Positions 9,264 to 17,943 of a stretch of 64,000 nt of DNA are shown in pieces. Positions within the stretch are counted from its first letter, which is position 1. Every line of letters starts with the position of its first letter. The DNA is from HB2-32-21 sp003448675 (GTDB lineage Bacteria > Pseudomonadota > Gammaproteobacteria > Pseudomonadales > Porticoccaceae), in the NCBI GenBank assembly GCA_041584755.1, contig JBFHDK010000005.1, forward strand, positions 4,063 to 68,062. The letters run 5' to 3'. The notes under the pieces were generated by a model that saw only the letters and a list, made by a program, of their open reading frames with translations, did not search any database and had not been told where the DNA came from. Made by a program: the position numbers and the translations under genes.

Positions 9264-9494
9264 ATGGAAAGCCTGTATTTCCTGATACCCCTGTCAATCG
9301 TCGTGCTCGGTGTTGCGGTGTCGGTGTTCTGGTGGGCGGTCAGAAATGGTCAATATGATGATCTGAAGGGCGAAGCCGAGCGTATTTTGTTTGATAACCC
9401 GGAGGTCAGTCCTGGTGTGCAAGTTGGAGTTAACGCTGGGGAAGTCAAGCGGGACAAGCCCGAGCGTGAATCCTCGTCGGTGAACGATGACTGA
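9264..9494 (+). CDS. ccoS: cbb3 oxidase maturation protein CcoS
   Basis: 76 aa. One N-terminal membrane helix is followed by the CcoS signature FWWAVRNGQYDDLKGEAERIL (about 23-43). It is needed for cofactor insertion into cbb3 oxidase. It lies 65 nt after ccoI, and its end overlaps the next gene by 8 nt, so the two are likely coupled. Confidence 0.95.
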   Translation: MESLYFLIPLSIVVLGVAVSVFWWAVRNGQYDDLKGEAERILFDNPEVSPGVQVGVNAGEVKRDKPERESSSVNDD

Positions 9495-10161
9495 AACGCT
9501 GATAGTAGAGTTATCGATTATGTTTGGCATCGGCATGCTTGGCGCCGGGCACTGTATTGGTATGTGTGGCGGCATTGTCGGGGCGCTGGCGCTGGCCGGC
9601 GGCCAAAACCAAAGCGCCTTAATAGTGAGCTATAACCTGGGCAGAATTCTGAGCTATGGGACGATCGGCTTTGTGGTTGCCATGCTTGGTCAGGTGGGCG
9701 TGCGCTACCTTGGCCTGGCGCCGGTGTTGCGCGGTCTGGCGGGAGTGCTGCTTATCGCCATGGCCCTGTATATGACGGGGTGGTGGCGGGGTTTGAGGCA
9801 TCTGGAAAATGTCGGCCTTGTGCTCTGGAAGCGCCTGCGTCCACTCGCCCAGCGCCATCTGCCCATTCAAAACCCGGGCTCGGCGGTAATGGTCGGCATG
9901 ATCTGGGGGTGGTTGCCCTGTGGTCTGGTCTACACTGCCCTGGCATACAGTGCGACTTCGGCCTCGCCCTGGTATGGCGCCGCGCAAATGGTGGCTTTTG
10001 GCCTGGGAACCTTGCCGGCAGTGGTGCTCGGCGGTCTGGCGTTTAATCGTATTGCCCGCACCCTTCAGCATAAATATGCCCGGTCAGGTTTTGCGATGTT
10101 GATGCTGGCTTTCGGGGTTTGGACCTTAATGCCGGTGTTGCTTCCCCGTGCTCATCATTAG
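9487..10161 (+). CDS. SafE/TauE-family (COG2836-type) membrane protein linked to cbb3 assembly
   Basis: 224 aa with about six hydrophobic segments. The N-terminal block GAGHCIGMCGGIVGALALAG (about residues 20-39) is typical of the short 'sulfite exporter TauE/SafE' proteins found with ccoI/ccoS and cytochrome c biogenesis genes. The paired cysteines in that block suggest metal or thiol chemistry, possibly copper handling, but the transported substrate is unknown. Overlap with ccoS supports membership in the oxidase operon. Confidence 0.85.
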   Translation: MTETLIVELSIMFGIGMLGAGHCIGMCGGIVGALALAGGQNQSALIVSYNLGRILSYGTIGFVVAMLGQVGVRYLGLAPVLRGLAGVLLIAMALYMTGWWRGLRHLENVGLVLWKRLRPLAQRHLPIQNPGSAVMVGMIWGWLPCGLVYTALAYSATSASPWYGAAQMVAFGLGTLPAVVLGGLAFNRIARTLQHKYARSGFAMLMLAFGVWTLMPVLLPRAHH

Positions 10162-10171
10162 GGGATTAAGG

Positions 10172-10200
10172 TCGAGAAGAGAGCGGAAGTGCGTTCTCGA
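10172..10200 (+). repeat. Inverted repeat after the cco operon
   Basis: A perfect 7-bp inverted repeat TCGAGAA ... TTCTCGA (10172-10178 and 10194-10200) with a 15-nt loop lies between the SafE-like gene and the next promoter. There is no following T-run, so it is not a typical intrinsic terminator. It could be a 3'-end stabilising hairpin or chance. Confidence 0.35.
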
Positions 10201-10224
10201 GGGCCGCCGGCAACCCGAAACCCC

Positions 10225-10267
10225 TTGATACTGATCAATAAGAAACACTGAATGTTGGCGCTATAAA
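10225..10267 (+). promoter_or_regulatory. FNR/Anr-activated class II promoter of the Yip1-family gene
   Basis: TTGAT-ACTG-ATCAA at 10225-10238 is a perfect match to the FNR/Anr consensus. The hexamer TATAAA at 10262-10267 begins 30.5 nt from the palindrome centre, which places the site near -41.5/-42.5 of a start around 10273. This is the standard arrangement for oxygen-responsive activation. Confidence 0.8.
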
Positions 10268-10307
10268 TAGTGTCCGGAAATCAAATAACAGGCAATAAGG
10301 TGGGTTT

Positions 10308-10907
10308 ATGTTCGGATATACATTTGGCTTGATGGTTCATCCCCGTCAAACCTGGGAAAAAATGGCGGGGTTAAGCGATGAGCAAATCAAACGCCTGCTG
10401 CCCTATCCCATTGTTATGGCCCTGTTGCCTGCATTGGGGTTTTATATCGGCACCACCAAGACTGGCTGGACGGTGGTTGGTGAAGATGTCATTCGTATCA
10501 CCGAGGCCAGCGCCATCCCCCTGGTGGTGCTTTCCTACTTAGCCCTGTTGGGGGCAGTGGTATTTATCGGCCTGATGGTTAACTGGATGTCAAAAACCTA
10601 TCAGGTCAGATCCTTCCCCATTAAGGGAATCGTGCTGATGGGCTACGCCTGTACGCCCATTTTCCTGGCAGGCATGTTGGCAGCTTATCCGATCTGGTGG
10701 CTGGATATCCTCGCGGGAACCGCTGCGGCCATCTATGTGATTTATCTGGTTTACATGGCTGTGCCGGTGCTGATGAACGTGCCCTGGGATAGGGGTTTTC
10801 TTTACGCCAGCGCCGTATTCATGGTGGCGTTGGTTTATGTGGTTGTGGTGTTGGTGGGGACCACGATTATTTGGGAATATATCGCCACGCCGGTTTTTGT
10901 TGATTGA
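10308..10907 (+). CDS. Yip1-family integral membrane protein
   Basis: 199 aa with about five hydrophobic helices. An N-terminal segment typical of bacterial Yip1-domain proteins (GLMVHPRQTWEKMAG, about residues 7-21) precedes the first helix. The molecular function of these proteins in bacteria is not established. The gene stands alone behind a perfect FNR/Anr box, directly after the cbb3 assembly operon. By inference it is induced at low oxygen and may act in membrane adaptation during microaerobic growth. Confidence 0.85.
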   Translation: MFGYTFGLMVHPRQTWEKMAGLSDEQIKRLLPYPIVMALLPALGFYIGTTKTGWTVVGEDVIRITEASAIPLVVLSYLALLGAVVFIGLMVNWMSKTYQVRSFPIKGIVLMGYACTPIFLAGMLAAYPIWWLDILAGTAAAIYVIYLVYMAVPVLMNVPWDRGFLYASAVFMVALVYVVVVLVGTTIIWEYIATPVFVD

Positions 10908-11066
10908 TTTTGTTGCGTGTTTCTAGCGACCTCCTGGCTGAATCCGGGGAACGGCATAGAAGAGCAAATCCTGGGTAAATAAGATGGACGGGCTAAAAAA
11001 GGGGGAATCAGTAGAAACTAATAGTTGAACGCTGATAGATAGTATCAAAGTCTGTTTTTTAGGCAC

Positions 11067-11096
11067 AAAAAAACGCTGCTAGACCGCAGCGTTTTT
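11067..11096. terminator. Bidirectional intrinsic terminator
   Basis: Stem ACGCTGC/GCAGCGT, extended by flanking A- and T-runs, with a 6-nt loop. T-runs occur on both strands. It can end the minus-strand tRNA-Asn transcript, which arrives from 11112, and the plus-strand Yip1-family transcript. Confidence 0.85.
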
Positions 11097-11111
11097 ATTA
11101 AGAGGAGAATT

Positions 11112-11187
11112 TGGCTCCGCCTGCTGGGCTCGAACCAGCGACCCAATGATTAACAGTCATTTGCTCTACCAACTGAGCTAAGGCGGA
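11112..11187 (-). tRNA. tRNA-Asn (anticodon GTT)
   Basis: On the minus strand a complete cloverleaf reads TCCGCCTTAGCTCAG... with anticodon loop CTGTTAA (anticodon GTT), T-loop GGTTCGAGCCC and an encoded CCA end (complement at 11112-11114). 76 nt; the acceptor stem TCCGCC/GGCGGA pairs. It is oriented away from uvrB. Confidence 0.97.
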
Positions 11188-11203
11188 GTAGCGAAGGCGC
11201 GCT

Positions 11204-11232
11204 ATGGTATAGTCCACTATTGGGTGAGTCAA
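11204..11232 (-). promoter_or_regulatory. Probable promoter of tRNA-Asn
   Basis: Minus strand: -35 TTGACT (11227-11232) and -10 TACCAT (11204-11209) with a 17-nt spacer. An overlapping TATACC alternative gives a 15-nt spacer. The start would fall about 10 nt before the tRNA. Confidence 0.55.
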
Positions 11233-11329
11233 GACCGTAGTTCCGCCTGTAATCGAGTGCTAGCCCTGGAAACGCAGGCTCGGATTCGTTCCGCTCAACA
11301 GTAGCATCAGCCCCTCATATTCCGCTCCC

Positions 11330-13360
11330 ATGGATAAACCACTACAAGTCGTCAGTGAATATAAACCGGCCGGGGATCAACCCGAGGCTATTCGCCAACT
11401 GGTGGAAGGCCTGGAGGCGGGTTTGGCGTCGATGACCCTGCTGGGGGTTACGGGCTCGGGCAAGACCTTCACCGTTGCCAACGTTATCGAGCGTTTACAG
11501 CGCCCGACCATTGTTATGGCCCATAACAAGACCCTGGCGGCCCAGCTCTACGGGGAATTAAAGGAATTCTTCCCCAACAACGCGGTGGAGTATTTCGTTT
11601 CCTATTACGATTACTACCAGCCCGAGGCCTACGTGCCGGCTTCCAACACCTATATCGAGAAGGACGCCTCCATTAACCGCCATATCGAGCAGATGCGGTT
11701 GTCGGCCACCAAGGCCTTGATGGAGCGCCGGGATGTGGTGGTGGTGGCGACGGTATCGGCGATCTACGGCCTGGGTGATCCCGAGTCCTATCTGAAGATG
11801 GTGCTTCATGCGGTGCGCGGTGATCGCGTCGACCAGCGGAGTATTCTGCGCCGGCTGGCGGAGTTGCAGTACACCCGCAACGACGTGGCCTTCGAGCGGG
11901 CCAACTATCGGGTGCGTGGGGACGTGATCGATATTTTCCCGGCGGACTCGGAGAAGGAGGCGGTGCGCATTGAGCTGTTCGATGACGAGGTCGAGAATAT
12001 CTCTCTGTTCGATCCACTGACTGGCGAGGTTCTGCAGCGCATTCCGCGGATCACCATTTACCCCAAGTCCCACTATGTAACGCCCCGCGAAACCATTATG
12101 GAGGCCATCGAGCAGATCAAGGTGGAGTTGGTGGAGCGCCTTGAGCAGTTGCATGCCAATGACAAGCTGGTGGAAGCCCAGCGGCTTAGTGAGCGCACCC
12201 GCTACGATCTGGAGATGATGCAGGAGCTGGGCTACTGCTCGGGTATCGAAAACTATTCCCGTTATCTGTCCGGGCGCGCCCCGGGCGAGCCACCGCCGAC
12301 CCTGTTTGATTATTTGCCCGATAACGCCCTGCTGGTGATCGACGAGTCCCACGTTTCCATTCCCCAGATTGGAGGTATGTACCGGGGCGACCGCTCGCGT
12401 AAGGAAACCCTGGTGGAATACGGCTTCCGCCTGCCGTCCGCCCTTGATAACCGTCCCCTGCGTTTTGATGAGTGGGAACGACTCATGCCCCAGAGTATTT
12501 TCGTCTCCGCGACGCCAGCCAAATATGAAGCCGAGCATGCCCAGGCGGTGGTGGAACTGACGGTTCGGCCCACTGGCCTGGTGGACCCCGAGATCGTGGT
12601 CAAGCCGGCCAGCAAGCAGGTGGATGATGTGATGGGCGAAATCGGCACCTGTGTGGGGCGGGGTGAGCGGGTACTGATTACCGTGCTGACCAAGCGGATG
12701 GCGGAGGACCTGACCGAATACCTCGACGAACACGGGGTACGGGTGCGTTACATGCACTCGGATATTGATACCGTCGAACGGGTGGAAATCATTCGTGACC
12801 TGCGCCTGGGTGAGTTTGATGTGCTGGTGGGCATTAACCTTCTGCGCGAGGGCCTGGATATGCCGGAGGTATCCCTGGTGGCGGTATTCGACGCGGATAA
12901 AGAAGGCTTTTTACGTTCCGAACAATCGCTGATTCAGACTGTCGGGCGCGCCGCCCGGCATCTCAATGGCCGCGCGATTCTTTATGGGGACGAAGTGACT
13001 GGCTCCATGCAGCGGGCCATGGATGAAACCGAGCGCCGGCGTAAACGTCAACTGGAATTTAACCAGACTCACGGCATTACACCCCAGGGCATCATCAAGG
13101 CGGTGCCCGATGTGCTGGAGGGGGCGATCAGCAGTGCTGCTGGCCGGCGCGGTCAACTACGCAAAGTCGCCGACAGCCAGGTGACTTATCTGGCCGATGC
13201 TTCGGTGGCTGATTTGTCCGCTGCGCAACTGGCCAAGCAGATCGAGGCCATGGAGCAGCAGATGTATGAACATGCCCGCAACCTGGAATTTGAGGATGCG
13301 GCACTGATTCGGGATAAATTACAGGCGCTCAAGGACGGGAAATTTATGGGTGCGGCCTGA
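11330..13360 (+). CDS. uvrB: UvrABC excinuclease subunit B
   Basis: 676 aa, standard length. It is the nucleotide-excision repair helicase-like subunit that receives damage from UvrA and recruits UvrC. Walker A GVTGSGKTFT (about 39-48), the beta-hairpin YYDYYQPEAY (about 92-101), motifs of helicase domain 2 (DADKEGFLRS, QTVGRAARH) and the C-terminal UVR domain (LEFEDAALIRDKLQALK) are all visible. I see no good LexA box in the 140 nt upstream. It is convergent with the next gene. Confidence 0.99.
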   Translation: MDKPLQVVSEYKPAGDQPEAIRQLVEGLEAGLASMTLLGVTGSGKTFTVANVIERLQRPTIVMAHNKTLAAQLYGELKEFFPNNAVEYFVSYYDYYQPEAYVPASNTYIEKDASINRHIEQMRLSATKALMERRDVVVVATVSAIYGLGDPESYLKMVLHAVRGDRVDQRSILRRLAELQYTRNDVAFERANYRVRGDVIDIFPADSEKEAVRIELFDDEVENISLFDPLTGEVLQRIPRITIYPKSHYVTPRETIMEAIEQIKVELVERLEQLHANDKLVEAQRLSERTRYDLEMMQELGYCSGIENYSRYLSGRAPGEPPPTLFDYLPDNALLVIDESHVSIPQIGGMYRGDRSRKETLVEYGFRLPSALDNRPLRFDEWERLMPQSIFVSATPAKYEAEHAQAVVELTVRPTGLVDPEIVVKPASKQVDDVMGEIGTCVGRGERVLITVLTKRMAEDLTEYLDEHGVRVRYMHSDIDTVERVEIIRDLRLGEFDVLVGINLLREGLDMPEVSLVAVFDADKEGFLRSEQSLIQTVGRAARHLNGRAILYGDEVTGSMQRAMDETERRRKRQLEFNQTHGITPQGIIKAVPDVLEGAISSAAGRRGQLRKVADSQVTYLADASVADLSAAQLAKQIEAMEQQMYEHARNLEFEDAALIRDKLQALKDGKFMGAA

Positions 13361-13408
13361 TGAACCAGAATGATGCCATGGCGCCGGGATCACAATATAA
13401 GTAGGGGT

Positions 13409-14602
13409 TTAGTCGGAATCTTGATCGTCTAATATCAGGCTTCCCTGATTGACCAGTACATCAAGTGTGTTCATTTCTTCGCTACTGAGCTGGGTAAGGT
13501 CGGTTTGTTTCAGGCGTCGCAGCGTACATAGCAGCGATGCCAGACGGGGGGTACCGGGGTAGAGCTCACCATCCGCGGCCAGGCAGTCCTGGCCACTGTT
13601 TATGGCAGCCGGTAGCAGGGCGCAGCGCGAGGCCGGGTGCCAGCATAGACTATCACCCGCGTTCAGGGCGCGACGCCAGTCCGGTGGGCTTTCGTCTTCT
13701 GCCAATAATTCCAGCTCGGGGTATTTTCTTGCCGTCATATGGCGGGCGAACCACTGGCCCAGGCGTTGTTCGTCGCCCAGCAGTTCGTTCAACATCGCCT
13801 TCAAGGCGTTAATAAAAGCAGGGCTGATTTCGCCCCCGGCCAGTTCGGTGGAAAGGGGCGGGTCGGTGTAGGCCCGGTCATTGCTGGCCGGCGCCGCCAG
13901 CATCTCGCAAACTACTTCGTCCAGAGCCTCTACCGCTGTCGGCGCCCGAAAACCTATGGAGCAGGTCATGGACAAACCTTCTGCGATGCCCCAGTGGGCA
14001 AGTTTCGGTGGTAAATAAAGCATATCGCCGGGTTCGAGCAGGTACTCTTCCCGCGGCTGGAAGTCGGCCAGCAGGCGCAGGGGGGAATCTTCGACGAGGA
14101 GCGTGTCCGCTTTGCAATGCTGGCCGATACGCCAGCGTTTTTTCCCCCGGGTTTGTAGCAAAAATACGTCGTAGTTATCGAAGTGGGGGCCGACGCTGCC
14201 GCCATCGGCGGACAGGCTGATCATAACGTCATCAAGCCGCCAGCGGGGCAGGAAATCAAAGTGATCGAGCAAGCCGTGGATTTCCGGCAGCCATTGATCA
14301 ACGGCTTGCACCAGTAATGTCCAGTGTTGGTCGGGCAGGTTTTGTAGTGTTTTTTCGTCAAAGGGCCCGCTGTCCAGATTCCAGCTTTGAGTCGCTGAGT
14401 CCTCGCGCACCAAACGAGACTCGATATTGTCTTCGAGGGCGAGGCCCGCCAGTTCATCCGCCGAAAGCGCGGGCGGCTCGCCCAGCGCCCTGGGAATCAG
14501 CAGGGGTTTTTTCTGCCAGTAGTGGGCCAGAAAGTGGTTGGCGTCCATCCCGCCCAGAATGCTAGCCACCTGGCCGTTTAGTCCGCTTCGAGGTTTGCTC
14601 AT
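13409..14602 (-). CDS. roxA: JmjC-type cupin oxygenase, RoxA/YcfD family (ribosomal protein L16 arginine hydroxylase)
   Basis: 397 aa. Fe(II) ligands of the double-stranded beta-helix are visible as H140-x-D142 (GPHFDNYDVFLLQ) and H203 (LPPKLAHWG). A winged-helix-like C-terminal region follows, as in YcfD. YcfD-type enzymes use 2-oxoglutarate and O2 to hydroxylate an arginine of L16. The target here is inferred from family membership. It lies 26 nt downstream of purB on the same strand, so purB-roxA may be co-transcribed. Confidence 0.88.
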   Translation of the reverse strand: MSKPRSGLNGQVASILGGMDANHFLAHYWQKKPLLIPRALGEPPALSADELAGLALEDNIESRLVREDSATQSWNLDSGPFDEKTLQNLPDQHWTLLVQAVDQWLPEIHGLLDHFDFLPRWRLDDVMISLSADGGSVGPHFDNYDVFLLQTRGKKRWRIGQHCKADTLLVEDSPLRLLADFQPREEYLLEPGDMLYLPPKLAHWGIAEGLSMTCSIGFRAPTAVEALDEVVCEMLAAPASNDRAYTDPPLSTELAGGEISPAFINALKAMLNELLGDEQRLGQWFARHMTARKYPELELLAEDESPPDWRRALNAGDSLCWHPASRCALLPAAINSGQDCLAADGELYPGTPRLASLLCTLRRLKQTDLTQLSSEEMNTLDVLVNQGSLILDDQDSD

Positions 14603-14628
14603 TGCGCAAAATTCGCGAAAGCCAGACT

Positions 14629-16008
14629 TTAGCTATCCTTGATTATTTCCATGGTGAGCTCTTCGGCCAGGCCGGTGTAGCTGTCTGGGCTAAGCGCCAA
14701 TAGCTGGGCTTTAGCGCTTTCCGGCAGATCCAGGCTGGCGACAAAGTCTTCGAGAATATCTTTGGTGATGGCCTGGCCACGGGTCAGTGCCTTGAGTTTC
14801 TCGTAGGGTTCGGGGATGGCGTAGCGGCGCATCACGGTCTGGATGGGCTCGGCCAGCACTTCCCAGGATTCGTCCAGATCCCGGGCCAGGCGCGGGGCAT
14901 TCAGTTGCAGTTTGTTAAGACCCTTGAGTAGGGCCTGGTAGGCGATCAGACTGTAGGCAAAACCGACGCCCATGTTGCGCAGCACGGTGGAGTCGGTGAG
15001 ATCCCGCTGCCAGCGGGAAATGGGCAGCTTGCTCGCCAGGTGCTGGCCGATGGCATTGGCCAGGCCCAGGTTGCCCTCGGCATTTTCAAAGTCGATGGGG
15101 TTGACCTTGTGGGGCATGGTGGACGAGCCCACCTCGCCAGCCACGGTTTTCTGGCTGAAATAGCCCAGGGAAATATAGGCCCAGATGTCCCGGCACAGAT
15201 CGATGAGGATGGTGTTGGCCCGGTTCAGGGCGTCGAACAGCTCGGCCATGTAATCATGGGGTTCAATCTGGGTGGTATAGGGGTTCCAGGTCAGACCCAG
15301 GCCTTCAACAAAGCTTCGGGACAAGGCCGGCCAGTCCACCTCCGGGTAGGCGCTGACATGGGCGTTGTAGTTGCCCACCGCGCCGTTGATTTTGCCCAGC
15401 AGCGTAACCTGGGCCAGTTGTTCCTTTTGCCGCTTCAGGCGGGCGACCACGTTGGCCAGCTCCTTGCCCATGGTGGTGGGGGAGGCGGTCTGGCCGTGGG
15501 TGCGTGAGAGCATGGGCACGCCAGCGTGGGTCTCGGCCAGTCCGTTCAGGGTTTTTAGTACCTGGTTTAATTGGGGCAGCAGCACTTCGTCCCGCCCTTC
15601 GCGCAGCATCAGCGCGTGGGAGAGGTTGTTGATGTCCTCTGAGGTGCAGGCGAAGTGAACAAATTCGCTGACGGCGGCCAGTTCCGGCTGGTCAGCGAAG
15701 CATTCTTTAAGGAAGTACTCCACGGCCTTCACATCGTGGTTGGTAGTCTGCTCGATGCCCTTGATGCGGGCTGCCTGTTCAGCGCTGAAGTTATCCAGCA
15801 GTTGTTCGAGAAAGCCTTGCATCTCGGCGGATAATTCGGGTACTTCTTCAATTTGAGGATGGGCCGCCAGGTGCTGCAACCAGCGCACCTCCACCAGTAC
15901 ACGGTATTTAATCAGGCCGTACTCGCTGAATACGGCACGGAAATCGTCGGTCTTGGCGCCATAGCGGCCATCGATGGGGCTGACGGCAGTCAGGGTAGAG
16001 AGATCCAT
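14629..16008 (-). CDS. purB: Adenylosuccinate lyase
   Basis: 459 aa, matching the long enterobacterial/pseudomonad type. It cleaves SAICAR and adenylosuccinate in purine synthesis. The family signature GSSTMPHKVNPIDFENAEGN (about 297-316) with the flexible catalytic serine loop is present, as are SPIDGRYG at the N-terminus and the TSEDINN region. The hflD-purB gap is 105 nt. Confidence 0.98.
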   Translation of the reverse strand: MDLSTLTAVSPIDGRYGAKTDDFRAVFSEYGLIKYRVLVEVRWLQHLAAHPQIEEVPELSAEMQGFLEQLLDNFSAEQAARIKGIEQTTNHDVKAVEYFLKECFADQPELAAVSEFVHFACTSEDINNLSHALMLREGRDEVLLPQLNQVLKTLNGLAETHAGVPMLSRTHGQTASPTTMGKELANVVARLKRQKEQLAQVTLLGKINGAVGNYNAHVSAYPEVDWPALSRSFVEGLGLTWNPYTTQIEPHDYMAELFDALNRANTILIDLCRDIWAYISLGYFSQKTVAGEVGSSTMPHKVNPIDFENAEGNLGLANAIGQHLASKLPISRWQRDLTDSTVLRNMGVGFAYSLIAYQALLKGLNKLQLNAPRLARDLDESWEVLAEPIQTVMRRYAIPEPYEKLKALTRGQAITKDILEDFVASLDLPESAKAQLLALSPDSYTGLAEELTMEIIKDS

Positions 16009-16070
16009 GGGTGCTCCACAGGGTCGAACAAATGAAAGAAATAAAGATAAGGCGGTAAGTGGGTAATTTT

Positions 16071-16096
16071 ACCTGATCAGTGATGTTTAATCAGGT
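16071..16096. repeat. Inverted repeat between hflD and purB
   Basis: Perfect 7-bp arms ACCTGAT/ATCAGGT around a 12-nt loop. There is no T-run on the minus strand after it, so termination is doubtful; it could be an operator or an RNA hairpin in the purB leader. No regulator is assignable. Confidence 0.35.
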
Positions 16097-16113
16097 GGGC
16101 CAGGGGCGTGAGC

Positions 16114-16740
16114 TTAACATTGGCGACGCAGTTGTTTTGCCTGCTCCAGAATGTGCTTGCGATAAACGATCAGATGCCAGCGCCGACCGCCGCATTGCCG
16201 CCAGAGGATGCCGGCGCGGATGCCGGCAAAAAGCAGGCAACGAATGCGGTCTGCGATGTTGGTTTGCTGCAAATGTCCCGCCTGACCGTTGACCTGGATG
16301 CGAAAGCGAAAGGTGCTGATGGTGCGGCTATAGAGGTCGGCCAGACCACTGATGACGTTTTCGTGGGTCGGCTCAAAGTGCTGGGCCTGCTGCCTGGCGC
16401 GAGCGATGCCTTCGCCAATGGTATTCAGCATGGCGCGGTTGCTCCAGACTTTGTGTTGCAGAAAGATAAGACCCAGACCGTAACGCAACACTTCCTGATT
16501 CCTGCCTTGCCTGTCCGCGTTCAGGAGCTTTTCCAGGGTTTCAAAACCGAGTGCCAGCTTCTTGATAGAGCCAAACGCGCTTTCGCAACTGTGGGGGTTT
16601 TGATCCAGCAGCGAAGTGATAGCGGTTTCCAGGGCATCCGGTGCAACCTGACCGGTACGCGCCAGGGTATCCACCAGGGCGCAGGCCTGAAACAGACCAG
16701 CAAGGGCGATGACCTGATCGCGGCTGGGTGGCTGGAACAT
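16114..16740 (-). CDS. hflD: HflD homologue (high-frequency lysogenisation protein D)
   Basis: 208 aa from the ATG at 16740, which has an AAAGGG site 11 nt upstream and lies 16 nt after the mnmA stop. Longer in-frame starts would run deep into mnmA and are rejected. All-helical protein with RDQVIALAGLFQACALVD at the N-terminus and LGLIFLQHKVWSNR mid-protein. It is a peripheral membrane protein that in E. coli lowers phage lambda CII activity; its housekeeping role is unclear. The order mnmA-hflD-purB is conserved in gammaproteobacteria. Confidence 0.92.
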   Translation of the reverse strand: MFQPPSRDQVIALAGLFQACALVDTLARTGQVAPDALETAITSLLDQNPHSCESAFGSIKKLALGFETLEKLLNADRQGRNQEVLRYGLGLIFLQHKVWSNRAMLNTIGEGIARARQQAQHFEPTHENVISGLADLYSRTISTFRFRIQVNGQAGHLQQTNIADRIRCLLFAGIRAGILWRQCGGRRWHLIVYRKHILEQAKQLRRQC

Positions 16741-16756
16741 TTGGCCGAATACCCTT

Positions 16757-17905
16757 TTACCCGGCAACGAGCGCGCCCGCGCCCGTATTGTTCGCGGTGA
16801 TGACACCGCCACCCAGACAGGTTTCGCCCTGGTAAAAAACCACAGACTGCCCCGGCGTGACCGAACGCTGCGCTTCATCGAAGCTAACCTGGCAACTATC
16901 GCCAGCGCCCAGCTCGACGCGGCAGGTCTGATCTTTCTGGCGGTAGCGGATTTTGGCGCTACAACGAAAGCTGTTTTGCGGGGGCTGGCCACTGATCCAG
17001 TGCAGTTGGTCGGCCGTCAGGGTTTGACTGAACAGTAGGGGATGATCGTTGCCCTGCACGGCGACGAGGGTGTTGTTGTTTACGTCTTTGTCGGCGACGT
17101 ACCAGGGGGCTTCGGCATGGTCGGCCAGGCCGCCAATGCCCAGGCCAGCCCGTTGCCCCAGGGTATAGTACATGGAGCCCTGATGGTGGCCGATGACCCG
17201 ACCATCGGTGGACATAATGTCGCCGGGCCGGGCGGGGATGTACTGGGTCAGAAAATCCTGGAACCGGCGCTCGCCGATAAAGCAGATGCCCGTGCTGTCT
17301 TTTTTGTCGTGGGTAACCAGTCCATGTTCCTCGGCCAGGGCCCGCACCTCCGGCTTATTCAGCTCACCGACCGGAAACAGGGTTTTTGCCAGCGCCTGCT
17401 CCGATACTGCGTAGAGAAAGTAGCTTTGATCCTTGTTGGTATCCAGGCCTCGTAACAGGGATGTGTGAGTATTGCGCCGCGTGCGCACGTAGTGGCCGGT
17501 GGCGATAAAGTCAGCGCCCAGTAATTCCGCATATTCGAGAAAGACTTTGAACTTGATTTCCCGGTTGCAGAGGATGTCAGGGTTGGGGGTGCGCCCGGCT
17601 TTATACTCGGCGAGAAAATATTCGAAGACCTCGTCCCAGTATTCCGCGGCGAAGTTAGCGGTGTGCAGGTGAATGCCCAGTTTGTCGCATACCGCGCTGG
17701 CGTCGGCGAGATCCGCTTTGGCGGTGCAGTATTCGGTGCCATCGTCTTCATCCCAGTTCTTCATAAACAAGCCTTCCACCTGATAGCCGGCCTGTTTGAG
17801 CAGCAGGGCGCTGACCGAGGAGTCGACGCCGCCGGACATGCCGACAATCACCCTGCAGTGGTCGGCAGGGCCGGTGATTTCCAGAAGCTGGGAAAGGGCT
17901 GACAT
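16757..17905 (-). CDS. mnmA: tRNA-specific 2-thiouridylase
   Basis: 382 aa. It thiolates U34 of tRNA-Lys, -Glu and -Gln. The PP-loop GMSGGVDSS (about 22-30) and the catalytic cysteines C113 (DILCNREIKF) and C208 (STGICFIGERR) are present. The start ATG at 17905 gives a normal-length N-terminus. It heads the mnmA-hflD-purB-roxA run. Confidence 0.98.
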   Translation of the reverse strand: MSALSQLLEITGPADHCRVIVGMSGGVDSSVSALLLKQAGYQVEGLFMKNWDEDDGTEYCTAKADLADASAVCDKLGIHLHTANFAAEYWDEVFEYFLAEYKAGRTPNPDILCNREIKFKVFLEYAELLGADFIATGHYVRTRRNTHTSLLRGLDTNKDQSYFLYAVSEQALAKTLFPVGELNKPEVRALAEEHGLVTHDKKDSTGICFIGERRFQDFLTQYIPARPGDIMSTDGRVIGHHQGSMYYTLGQRAGLGIGGLADHAEAPWYVADKDVNNNTLVAVQGNDHPLLFSQTLTADQLHWISGQPPQNSFRCSAKIRYRQKDQTCRVELGAGDSCQVSFDEAQRSVTPGQSVVFYQGETCLGGGVITANNTGAGALVAG

Positions 17906-17943
17906 TGCAAGAAGGTTTGTGTGAATGAGATGGGGTGGGAATT

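Noticed and set aside
11188..11329. LexA (SOS) box before uvrB
   Set aside because: CTG and CAG half-sites occur (for example around 11246 and 11266) but never as CTGT-N8-ACAG, so SOS control is not supported from sequence.
11558..12757. Long minus-strand open frame opposite uvrB (399 codons)
   Set aside because: Antisense shadow of uvrB; His/Gly/Gln-rich composition with no recognisable domain.
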